Positions 47,108-54,811 of a stretch of 64,000 bases of DNA are shown here, piece by piece. The DNA comes from Ceriagrion tenellum (taxonomy: Eukaryota > Arthropoda > Insecta > Odonata > Coenagrionidae). The translations under genes and the position numbers were made by a program. The DNA is taken from contig OY720639.1 of assembly GCA_963169105.1 (NCBI GenBank), positions 100,376,417-100,440,416 on the forward strand, given 5' to 3'. The notes below the pieces were generated by a model. The model was not told where the DNA came from, did not search any database, and saw only the letters and a program-made list of their open reading frames with translations. The stretch's first letter is position 1. Each line of letters opens with the position of its first letter.

Positions 47108-48016
47108 ATGCAGACGCGGTCCCAACGAGACCGTTCTCCCAGCGGAGACGCAGAGACCACGACAATTGGCGCCCAACAGACGGGGACTTCAACCGGCAGC
47201 ATGGAAAGCAGCCGGGACCCACAGGACCCCCCGACTGACAACGCCCGGCAGAGCGACGCCTCCACCATGGAAACACAACTCATCGATGGAGCGCTCGCAA
47301 CACCTACCATGGCTCTTCCGAGAGAGCCTCAACAAAACTCGGTGGCGCCCAACCAATCTCGCACTCGCACAAGGGACCAATGCGAGGTACCAACCTGCAC
47401 CGGAGTGGGAGAGCATCTGATCTCCTGCGCCAGCTGCCAACACTGGTTTCACCACCTCTGCCTTGGATGGAGGGACGAAGCCAGGGACACCACAGGACTG
47501 CAGTACATATGCGGAAGATGCAGCCAACCACAACCGCGGAGCAGCACTCCTCGAGTCGTGCCGGAGCCAGCATACCGCAACCCGTGGCCGGAGTTCTTCG
47601 GGAGAGAAGCAGAAGATCCGGAGGTGTTCCTGCGATGCATGGAGACGGCGTTCCACGAGGACCAGCTACCAATCGCGTGGTGGGTCCGCAGGGCGGAACA
47701 ACAACTCCAGGAGGAAGCACGGCGGTGGTGGATGCCGTACCGGGAATTCGCCCTCTCCTGGGACGAATTCAAACGAAGACTGAGAGGAAGATTCGACACA
47801 CCAGCACGGAGGGCGCAGATACAGTCAAAGCTATTTGGGAGCACGCAGACGCCGAAGGAAAGCGTGGAGATTTTCATCCTTCGCAAGATCCAGCTGTTTC
47901 GGAGGCTGTTCCCGGATGGAGATAAGGAAACCCTCCTACCCACGCTGATGGAACAACTCCTCCCAAGGATCAAGCAGATGCTCCGAGCCTGCCCACCGAA
48001 GAGCTCATATGGGTAG
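47108..48016 (+). CDS. gag: Gag: PHD finger plus capsid (retrotransposon gag), frame broken before zinc knuckle
   Basis: The 302-codon frame would form the particle core. The ATG at 47108 is the first after the LTR promoter; it lies in the LTR and the frame runs through the primer-binding site. An alternative start is the Met at 47201. Residues 92-138 form a C4HC3 PHD finger: C92, C97, C107, C110, H115, C118, C135, C138, with W113 two residues before the His, inside ISCASCQHWFHHLC. Residues about 190-290 match the gag capsid pattern (EEARRWW, SWDEFKRRLRGRFD). The frame ends at TAG 48014-48016; homology continues in another frame (ELIWVARNIE...), so a one-base change lies near 47985-48000. PHD fingers usually bind histone H3 tails; a role in chromatin targeting is inference. 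Confidence 0.85.
   Translation: MQTRSQRDRSPSGDAETTTIGAQQTGTSTGSMESSRDPQDPPTDNARQSDASTMETQLIDGALATPTMALPREPQQNSVAPNQSRTRTRDQCEVPTCTGVGEHLISCASCQHWFHHLCLGWRDEARDTTGLQYICGRCSQPQPRSSTPRVVPEPAYRNPWPEFFGREAEDPEVFLRCMETAFHEDQLPIAWWVRRAEQQLQEEARRWWMPYREFALSWDEFKRRLRGRFDTPARRAQIQSKLFGSTQTPKESVEIFILRKIQLFRRLFPDGDKETLLPTLMEQLLPRIKQMLRACPPKSSYG
47167..47184 (+). other. Primer-binding site
   Basis: TGGCGCCCAAC starts two bases after the 5' LTR end. The TGG pairs with a tRNA CCA end; the first 11 nt fit the 3' end of a lysine-type tRNA, judged from memory. It primes minus-strand synthesis. Confidence 0.75.
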
Positions 48017-48189
48017 CCAGAAACATTGAAACAGACCAGGCCGAAGACACTATCCCGACCCGTCCTTCTGGACCACCGAAATGCAGACTCTGCCCTGGAT
48101 ATCACCTGCATCGAGACTGTCCAGAAAACCAGGCGGGAAACTCTCGGGCGGGAAATCACAAGACCCCTTCCGACCCGCTCAACTGTCTA
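48001..48189 (+). CDS. gag: Gag C-terminus: nucleocapsid zinc knuckle (third frame)
   Basis: In the frame starting at 48001 the translation ELIWVARNIETDQAED leads to CRLCPGYHLHRDC, a CX2CX4HX4C zinc knuckle (48082-48120) that would bind the element's RNA. The frame closes with TAG at 48187-48189. It is one frame back from the 47108 gag frame and one frame ahead of pol. It overlaps the first part of pol and holds the two slippery heptamers. Confidence 0.8.
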
Positions 48190-50678
48190 TAGGGGCCACA
48201 CAACCTGAGGGACCAGCGGAACACGCTCCCAGAATCCACGTGGAACTCGGCGGCGAAGTACTCTCCGCCCTCATCGACTCAGGAGCCGGAGTAAACTTAA
48301 TAGCTGAGCGTTGCCTACCAGCGACCATCCAGAAATTAGTCCAAGGAGGATCCACCACACTGCGAACGGTAAAAAAGGGAGACACGTTCCAAGCAACGGG
48401 GAGCCTGCAGACCACCGTCACCGGCCAAAGACTGCACATACCAGTAACGTTGCAAGTCACACGATACATGGAAGAGGACCTCATCCTGGGGCACCCCTGG
48501 CTACGTAGCGCCGACGCCGTCATAGATTACTCACAAGGGACCATCTCCTTAGGCACCACGGACCGAGTCACGGCCGCCTGGACGCAACAGACAGAAGAAA
48601 AAGAAGAATGGCAACCGCCAAATAGGCTACAACAGGAGTTCCCACTGACCCATCAGGAACAATTCCAGCAGATCCTACGCGACCACAAGGAAGTCTTTTC
48701 CTCCAACATGGCGCCGGGGAAGACGCGGACAATTACACATCGCATCAAGCTCAAAAGTACGCTGCCAAAATGTCCCCCAAGGTACAGATACAGTGAAGAA
48801 AAGCGGAGAGTCATCCAGGAACAGGTGAAGGAAATGCTTAAAGGTGGGATCATCGAACCCAGCATATCCGCCTACGCATCACCTGTAGTAATCGTGGAAA
48901 AGAAAGACAATACACCACGGTTCTGTGTAGATTACCGACGACTAAATCAAGTCACAGAGGAGGTAATACAACCGATGGTGAACATTCACGACGCCCTACG
49001 AGATCTTGGACCCGCAACTATCTTCTCAACACTGGACCTGAAAACAGGATACTGGCAGATTCCAATGGACCCGGACTCCAAGCCGCTGACCACGTTCAGT
49101 ACACCAGATGGCGCAACGTACCAATTTCGAGTCATGCCGTTTGGTCTCAAAAACGCTCCAAGCACGTTCCAGCGACTCATGGCTCAGGAAGTACTCCGTG
49201 GATATATAGGGGAATTTTGTATAGCGTACTTAGATGATATTATTATTTACTCACAAACTTATGAAGAACACCTGTGTCACTTGAGGAAAGTGTTGGAGAG
49301 GCTCCGCACCCATCGACTGACATGTGCCACCGAGAAATGCCATTTTGGGAAACGAAGCCTGGAATATCTCGGTCATCACATCACCATCGAAGGAAACCAA
49401 CCGCGACCAGAGAGTGTCCGCGCCGTGCTGGAAGCCACGCCGCCAACAACCAGGAAGCAGACACGCCAATTCATAGGCTTGTGCAACTGGCTCCGTGATT
49501 TCGTTCCGCATATGGCCGAGATCCTTTCACCAATCACGGCCCTACTCAGCCCGGCAAAGCGATGGACCTGGGGACCGGAACAAGAAGCAGCCTTCAAGAA
49601 ACTCAAAGAAGCCTTCCGAGATATCCGCGCCTTGGCGCGTCCAGACTGCACGAAACCATTCATCCTCCAGACCGACGCATCCAGCACCGGATTGGGAGCC
49701 GTATTATATCAACAGGATCAGGATCAAGAGCGGAGAATCATCGCCTACGCCAGCACCAAACTCAGGGACGCCGAAATGAGATACCATGCCAACGAACAGG
49801 AGTGTCTCGCTGTCATTTGGGCCATCAAGAAGTACCACCAATACCTCTCGGACAAACCGTTCATACTCCGCACCGATAGTCGAGCACTGACCTGGTTGGA
49901 ACGCATGCGGGACGATCGCGCCAAGCTGACGCGTTGGGCTCTCTTGTTGCAAGAATACTCCTTTACAGTCGAACACTGCCCAGGAAGCAAGAATGAATTA
50001 CCCGACGCCCTCTCTCGCAATCCAGTTGGATCAGAAGACGCACTGACACCGGATATGGACCGGATGGTCCCACCATCCATCTACGCCGTCACACAAAACG
50101 CGGATCTATATGAAAGAGTCAAGCAAGCGCAGCAAGAGGATCCAGAGGTCGTCGACATCAGGCAGAAGCTGGTGGAGGTCCAGGAGACACCCATGAGGAC
50201 AAAAACACAGACAAGATTCCTTAAGAAATACAAGGAGGACAACGGGCACTTGTGGTCCCGGCCCGGCCAAAAAGGACCTTGGAGACTGTTGGTCCCACTC
50301 GCCTTACGAGAAGAAGTTCTCCAGCGCTACCACGACACGCCATTAGAAGGACACCCCGGAGTCAAGGCGACGTACACGGCCATCATCCAAGGGTACCACT
50401 GGCGCGCAGCACTCTCCGACGTCCGCAAACACGTACAGAGCTGCATGAAGTGCGCCTGCAAGAAAGGAGGACAGCGAGGGAAGACAGGCTCGCTCCAGGC
50501 CCACAAACCACAGAAGCCATTGGGAAAACATCACCGTGGACCTCATGGGTCCTTATCCACGCACCGCAAGAGGAAAGGTCAACCTGTTAGTGGCCACAGA
50601 CCTTTTCTCCAGGTGGACGGAAGCGTTTCCCATTGGCAACGCCGAGACGCCCGGCATCGTGAAGACACTGGAAAATGA
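48081..50678 (+). CDS. pol: Pol: protease, reverse transcriptase, RNase H, integrase zinc domain
   Basis: The frame is open for 865 codons from the ATG at 48081, although ribosomes should enter by -1 slippage near 48135. Protease active site LIDSGAG is at residues 65-70. Reverse transcriptase spans about 255-430, with FCVDYRRLN (about 281), FSTLDLKTGYWQIP, MPFGLKNAPSTFQ and the catalytic YLDD (383-386). RNase H starts at TDASSTGLGAVLY (531) with NEQECLAVIWAIKKY. The integrase zinc domain has H751, H758, C788 and C791. After about residue 813 the frame is wrong: homology moves to the next frame, where the integrase core follows, so a single-base indel lies near 50515-50525. The last 50 or so codons here are therefore nonsense. 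Confidence 0.95.
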   Translation: MQTLPWISPASRLSRKPGGKLSGGKSQDPFRPAQLSIGATQPEGPAEHAPRIHVELGGEVLSALIDSGAGVNLIAERCLPATIQKLVQGGSTTLRTVKKGDTFQATGSLQTTVTGQRLHIPVTLQVTRYMEEDLILGHPWLRSADAVIDYSQGTISLGTTDRVTAAWTQQTEEKEEWQPPNRLQQEFPLTHQEQFQQILRDHKEVFSSNMAPGKTRTITHRIKLKSTLPKCPPRYRYSEEKRRVIQEQVKEMLKGGIIEPSISAYASPVVIVEKKDNTPRFCVDYRRLNQVTEEVIQPMVNIHDALRDLGPATIFSTLDLKTGYWQIPMDPDSKPLTTFSTPDGATYQFRVMPFGLKNAPSTFQRLMAQEVLRGYIGEFCIAYLDDIIIYSQTYEEHLCHLRKVLERLRTHRLTCATEKCHFGKRSLEYLGHHITIEGNQPRPESVRAVLEATPPTTRKQTRQFIGLCNWLRDFVPHMAEILSPITALLSPAKRWTWGPEQEAAFKKLKEAFRDIRALARPDCTKPFILQTDASSTGLGAVLYQQDQDQERRIIAYASTKLRDAEMRYHANEQECLAVIWAIKKYHQYLSDKPFILRTDSRALTWLERMRDDRAKLTRWALLLQEYSFTVEHCPGSKNELPDALSRNPVGSEDALTPDMDRMVPPSIYAVTQNADLYERVKQAQQEDPEVVDIRQKLVEVQETPMRTKTQTRFLKKYKEDNGHLWSRPGQKGPWRLLVPLALREEVLQRYHDTPLEGHPGVKATYTAIIQGYHWRAALSDVRKHVQSCMKCACKKGGQRGKTGSLQAHKPQKPLGKHHRGPHGSLSTHRKRKGQPVSGHRPFLQVDGSVSHWQRRDARHREDTGK
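48135..48156 (+). promoter_or_regulatory. Two in-phase -1 frameshift heptamers
   Basis: GGGAAAC (48135-48141) and GGGAAAT (48150-48156) both sit as X XXY YYZ in the nucleocapsid frame (gcG GGA AAC; gcG GGA AAT), and a -1 slip from that frame enters pol exactly. GGGAAAC is a known retroviral slippery sequence. A downstream pseudoknot was not assessed. Confidence 0.7.
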
Positions 50679-51462
50679 AGTCTTTGCTCGTTGGGGGTAC
50701 CCAGCTCACATCCTCACTGACAACGGACGGCAATTCACCAGCCGCCTCTGGAAGGACGCCTGCGACCGATGGGGAGTGAAGCCATGGACCACCCCCATCT
50801 ACCACCCACAGGCGAATCCGACAGAGAGAAGGAATCAGGATATAAAACGTGGACTCCGGCTAAATTTAGAAGACAAGCACGCAGAGTGGGACAAACACGT
50901 TCCGGCCATCCTTTTCTCAATGAGACGACGACGCAACGCGGCGACGCAATTCTCACAAGCAGAGGTTCTGTTCGGCAGAAATATTAAGGCACCAGGTGAA
51001 TGGGCATTTTCCCCACCGGAAGAGGAAACAGCGGATGGCACCACGCCCCCATCTGAAGCCGACGAACGGGCCAGGATAGTACGGGAGAACCAAGAGCGGT
51101 ACCAGCAGAAGTACGTGTCCTCACAGGAACCCCTCCCGGAATTCCGTCCTGGCGACCAAGTACTCGTCCGGATGCACCCGCTCTCAGATGCCGCACGCCG
51201 ATTTCATGCCGGATTTGCTCCAAAATGGGAAGGACCAGGTACCATCGACGAGGTGGTCAGCGCCAACATCTACTGGGTCCGACTGAAAGGAGGGAGACGA
51301 CAGAAGGTCCACGCCCAAGATCTCCGAACCGCACCTCCACCACGAGCACCACCAGATCCCCCCCCCCTAGGAACAAGGCCACCACCTAGGCGGCGACACC
51401 AAGTGTATAATGCTACACACAGTGATATTCTTTGGACCGACACCATATGGCCAAGTGTATAG
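50523..51462 (+). CDS. pol: Pol: integrase core and C-terminal domain (shifted frame)
   Basis: This continues pol in another frame after a one-base break. The start is not a real initiation codon; homology begins around ENITVDLMGP. Catalytic residues are the Asp of VDLMGP, the Asp of LTDNGRQF and the Glu of NPTERRN, with 34 residues between the last two, one fewer than the usual 35. The C-terminal part (about 51140-51290) has FRPGDQVLVR and FAPKWEGPGTI, a GPY/F-type module, then a proline-rich end. There is no chromodomain. Integrase inserts the cDNA; the ACCA duplication shows that the family's enzyme makes 4-bp staggers. Confidence 0.9.
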
Positions 51463-51584
51463 TATTACGGGCAGTGATAGTTATGGCCTCAGACATAGTG
51501 TACATATTTTCTTTGGACCGGCACCACACGGCCGACTACAGCAGTGTTGTTTTTTTTTGTTTTTTTCGCGAGTTTTGCGCCATC
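51405..51584 (+). repeat. Imperfect direct repeat between pol and PPT
   Basis: ATTCTTTGGACCGACACCAT and TTTCTTTGGACCGGCACCAC-type segments (about 51426 and 51507), each followed by GGCC and preceded by ACACAGTGATA/ACATAGTGTACA, form an approximately 80-bp repeated unit overlapping the pol end. No env gene is present. Confidence 0.6.
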
Positions 51585-51599
51585 AGGGGAGGGGTGGGA
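51585..51599 (+). other. Polypurine tract
   Basis: AGGGGAGGGGTGGGA lies directly before the 3' LTR and would prime plus-strand synthesis; one T interrupts the purines. Confidence 0.85.
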
Positions 51600-52306
51600 T
51601 GTTGTGCCCCTACTGCACGTGGCCAAAACTCACTCATTTAAACCACGCGCTCCCGGTGACGAAGCTCCCCCGCCCCCACGCCGAACGAGGGAACTTTCAC
51701 TTTTTCCCCTACCACCCCCTCACGCTCCTAGCGGAGCGCGCTGATTGGCCGGAGGAACGGCCAGGGACCGTATAAAAAGGGCCCTCCGGGCCAGGGAAAA
51801 TCAGAACGGGGGAGGGAGTCGAAGAGAGTAGCCGCAGCGAGCGCATCCTCGGTCGGTCTTCAACCCCTTGCCACCAGCTGCCGGCGCCCCGCTCTCCGAG
51901 TGCCGCGACGCCCCCGGACCTCCCGGAATCGCTAACGGGCCGCCTGCCGGAAGGAACCTCCGACGACGCCGACCGCCGCAGCCGCGGAGACTCCGGCCAC
52001 ATCCGAGATATCGCCCACAAGCTGCCCGCCGGAAGGACACGCCGCGGAGACTCCGACCACGTCCGAGAGATCGCCGCCTTTCGAACAACCTCCGCCGGAC
52101 TCGTTCCGGCCCCCTTGGACGAGTCGCCAGTAATCGGCGACACAACATCACTCACTCATTTACCGCTGTCGTTTTTTTTCCTTTGTTGAATATAAACTTG
52201 TGAAAACAGCAACCGCCTATTTGTCCTCTCTCCCTCTCCCAGCGAACATATGCAGACGCGGTCCCAACGAGACCGTTCTCCCAGCGGAGACGCAGAGACC
52301 ACGACA
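51600..52306 (+). repeat. 3' LTR (707 bp)
   Basis: Differs from the 5' LTR by G to T (ATCCGAGAT), C to T (GCCTTTCG), A to T in the polyadenylation signal and one T fewer in the T run near 52170. It ends GACA followed by the ACCA duplication (52307-52310). Confidence 0.95.
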
Positions 52307-52479
52307 ACCATATATTATGCTTGCAAGTAATATGAAAAAAGAAAAAGTTGAAACCTCTGCAATGGTTCCAACGCTTTAAATATGGGATTAAGGTAGGGGT
52401 CCATTTTTGGGGCTATGGGGCCCTTGCGACTCGGAACCCTTTGCTTCAATGGATTCTTCGAATTCTACACACAGTAAGT

Positions 52480-53015
52480 CTTCGATTTACGTCGGAGATG
52501 CGTTTTGCAGTAGAGCGACGTAAGTCGAAACAACGTAAAACGGATCCAGATATTTGAGATCACATTAATCCCAAGATAAATGAAGACATCCATATTTAAA
52601 GAATACTATTTTGTACTTTTCCACAGAATTTTGTGGTACGACGCATTTCACCTACTTGCGGACCTGATGATGCCGCAAGTCGGTGAAACGCGTCGTATCA
52701 CAAAATCCTGTGGAAAAGTACAAAATTTTATTCTTTAAATATGGATACCATTAACTTCCACGAAGTGAAGCTTAAAACCGTAGAGTGTATAAATCAAGGC
52801 GTTAATTTCAAAATTCGTTTTCCGCCCTTGTCCATGAAAAAATAGCCATTTCAGATAGGATCATTACGTCTGAATCGTCAAAAAACGCAAGCATATGCAC
52901 ATGCGGTCTATTTTTTGGCATTAAACAGTAGAAAAAAATTCCGACGACCCTTCTCAGTATGGACGTAACATCGAATGAGACGTAAATCGAAACGACGCAT
53001 ACCGGGGACTTACGT
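52480..53015. repeat. Dispersed repeat pair with 42046-42370 (interrupted copy)
   Basis: Same repeat and orientation as 42046-42370. It is split by the 203-bp hairpin element at 52586-52788, with ATAAATGAAG / ATAAATCAAG on the two sides where the other copy has a single ATAAATCAAG. Confidence 0.8.
52586..52788 (+). mobile_element. Hairpin element with hammerhead-like core, 10-bp target duplication
   Basis: A near-perfect palindrome covers 52586-52748 (TTTGTACTTTTCCACAG pairs with CTGTGGAAAAGTACAAA; TTCACCTACTTGCGG with CCGCAAGTCGGTGAA). The tail AACTTCCACGAAGTGAAGCT (52753-52772) is the shared tail motif. ATAAATGAAG and ATAAATCAAG flank it; the empty site is seen at 42.1 kb. The centre has CTGATGA (52664-52670), a CCG/CGG stem, then GAAACGCGTCGT (52685-52696), a hammerhead-like layout. 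It is interpreted as a head-to-head Penelope 3' end. Confidence 0.75.
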
Positions 53016-53079
53016 AGCACAATTACCGAATCTCTGGAGAGAGAGTTCAGTAGTTTTCGGGACTATTTTTAGTTTTAAC

Positions 53080-53485
53080 ATTTTTATGGATCGAAAAGCA
53101 TGGACCATCAGAAAAGCTGGCCAGAAAAGACGTGGAGCCTTCAAAACCTGGTGCTGGAGGAGGATGCTGTTGATAAAATAGACGGACAAAATAGGAAATG
53201 ATGAAGTGTACAGAAGAGTAGATGAGGAAAGGCCCATATGAGACACCGTTAAGAAAAGAATAACAAGATGCCGGAGATACAATAGATTTGTAAATAACAT
53301 AATTGAAGGCAAAATAGAAGGATAAATTTTCCAGAGGAAGATTCAGGAATAAGTTCATGGACCAAATAAAGGGGAAAGTAAATATAGGAAGAGATACCAG
53401 GAGGTAAGGGAACTTGCATTACATAGGGAATTGTGGAGGGCTGCAGTCAACCAATCTTAGGATTGAACGACCAATGGTGATACGA
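53080..53485 (+). mobile_element. LINE-C 3' fragment, copy 5
   Basis: The translation contains RKAWTIRKAGQKRRGAFKTW then CWRRML, YRRVDEERP and, later, RYQEVRELALHRELWRAAVN, ending in CAATCTTAGGATTGAACGAC. Frame breaks are numerous. Confidence 0.8.
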
Positions 53486-54378
53486 ATTTTCGAGAAAATA
53501 CCAATAGGTAAACAGAGGTAAGAGAACATGCGTTTTTTTCATTACCGCACGCAGTGCATAATTGACTATTTAGCCTACGGAAAACTCCCACGTTTAATGA
53601 ATATTCCCAAAACTTATGACTAAGACGTTTTTATGTATCATATCTACGAAAATATATTTTCATGATGAATGAAATGTGAATTAGTTGAATGAGGACACCA
53701 CCGACCCACAGAACGCACTCGCGAGCATATGATTTTTGAGTTCCTGCTGTTACCCCATCAAAATCGCTACCAGAGTCCTAAAGGTATGACTCGGCGTTTT
53801 CGTTCCCATAGTGATCTAGAAAAAAGCACATCAGTCTATTCCTTGGAGACACAGATGTCCCTCTCTATTCCGTAAGCAGCGCCAAGAGTGGGCAAACGTT
53901 CCCACGCAAGTTCAAGGAGGAATTTGTTTTTCGCTCCGTCTTGCGTGTTATTTCCTCCACTAAATCAACGAAGAATCCACTAGTACTGGAAGCAGAGAGG
54001 AAAATGTCTTGCACGTGTCTTACCTTGACCTGTACTCCTTGGGCCACAATTTATAGCTCCGAGCTCCCGCGATCCCTGAAGTGTGACGCAGACCATACGC
54101 GGATGGAAGGATTCTGCTCTGTATATCCCTCCGGAAAAAAAATGGGATGCAATCTCCAAATCCACCGATCCCCAACCTGCAACGAAAGACTCCATGAATG
54201 CGACTTATAGACCGACATCTTGCATTGTACACAATGTCTAACAATGCGCTCCCCAGAGAGTTTTCCCATCAGAGGCTTCGTACGTTACATTTCAGTGGAA
54301 AATTCAAGTGATTTATTTTCAAATCAGTGGCTTATTCTTGCCGGTTTCATTGACTGGTTTTGCTACATGCTCTTGAGG
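53486..54378. other. No recognised gene
   Basis: Frames of 71-89 codons near 53941-54269 overlap on both strands and show no domain. Confidence 0.5.
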
Positions 54379-54390
54379 AATCAGGATGAA

Positions 54391-54546
54391 TAAGATTTTT
54401 AAGTTTCAGACTTTATTTTGTGGAAATTCGACACATGAAAAGAGAACTTACTTTGTACTTTCCACGCTGTTTTATCATTATGTCCCACATTGCTCTGGTC
54501 GGAGAGAATAAAACAGTGATGAAAGTACAAAGTGAGTTCTCTTTTC
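54391..54546 (-). mobile_element. Hairpin element, perfect 12-bp target duplication
   Basis: A hairpin with about 38-bp arms (54437-54476 and 54507-54546; AGAGAACTTACTTTGTACTT pairs with AAGTACAAAGTGAGTTCTCT) is joined to a 46-bp tail on the left. Read on the minus strand the tail has TTTCCACAAAATAAAG, a variant of the shared tail motif. AATCAGGATGAA flanks both sides (54379-54390 and 54547-54558). Confidence 0.75.
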
Positions 54547-54647
54547 AATCAGGATGAAGTTGGATCTGCAGTGCAAGAACGCAGAATATCCGATGAAGTT
54601 ATCTACATCCAAATTTTAAGCTTTAGAAAAAGAAGCCATATTTATTG

Positions 54648-54795
54648 GTAGTATCAGGCGTAACTTGGCGGAATCTGTTCACATTGCCTTGATAACACTT
54701 GACTTTGTTTTTCCCCATATTTTTATTTGTAACTGTTACTTGTTATGTTACAAATAAAAATATGTCGAAAAACAAAGTCAAGTGTTATCATTACA
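54648..54795 (-). mobile_element. Hairpin element, 15-16-bp target duplication
   Basis: A long hairpin (about 54694-54735 and 54749-54790; AACACTTGACTTTGTTTTT pairs with the downstream AAAAACAAAGTCAAGTGTT) has a left tail that, on the minus strand, reads ATTCCGCCAAGTTACGCC, the shared motif. AAGCCATATTTATTG (54633-54647) and AAGCCATATTTTATTG (54796-54811) flank it. Confidence 0.75.
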
Positions 54796-54811
54796 AAGCC
54801 ATATTTTATTG

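Larger units (their letters stand above)
46457..47164 (+). repeat. 5' LTR (708 bp)
   Basis: Runs from TGTTGTGCCCC to GACA. It contains an inverted CCAAT box (ATTGG, 46601), a TATA box at 46628, a polyadenylation signal AATAAA at 47049 and an internal imperfect duplication around GCCGCGGAGACTCCG (about 46838 and 46898). There is no ATG between the expected transcription start (about 46660) and 47108, where Gag begins inside the LTR. Confidence 0.95.
46457..52306 (+). mobile_element. Ty3/gypsy LTR retrotransposon, complete and young
   Basis: The 5850-bp element has matching LTRs (TG...CA), a primer-binding site, gag, a -1 frameshift region, pol in PR-RT-RNaseH-IN order, a polypurine tract and a 4-bp ACCA duplication. 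The order with integrase last places it in Ty3/gypsy (Metaviridae-type). No env frame lies between integrase and the 3' LTR. LTR identity is about 99.4% (three substitutions, one indel), so insertion is recent. It is much more GC-rich than the surroundings. Two frame breaks, one in gag (about 47990) and one at the start of the integrase core (about 50520), interrupt this copy. It could still be mobilised in trans. Confidence 0.95.

Noticed and set aside
46566..47420. Long open frames on both strands of the LTRs (148, 116 and 231 codons), repeated at 51709-52203
   Set aside because: They follow the GC-rich LTR composition, occur in both LTRs, lack domains, and the 231-codon one begins at a TTG and crosses the PBS out of frame with Gag.
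47189..50080. Many open frames on the opposite strand and other frames of gag-pol
   Set aside because: They are shadows of GC-rich coding sequence; none has a recognisable motif.
51463..51584. Possible env gene after integrase
   Set aside because: Only about 120 bp of repeat-containing sequence separates the pol stop from the polypurine tract.
52664..52700. Calling the 52.6 kb motif an active hammerhead
   Set aside because: CTGATGA and GAAAC are present, but stem I pairs poorly and the palindrome competes with the fold; it is kept only as a hammerhead-like scaffold.
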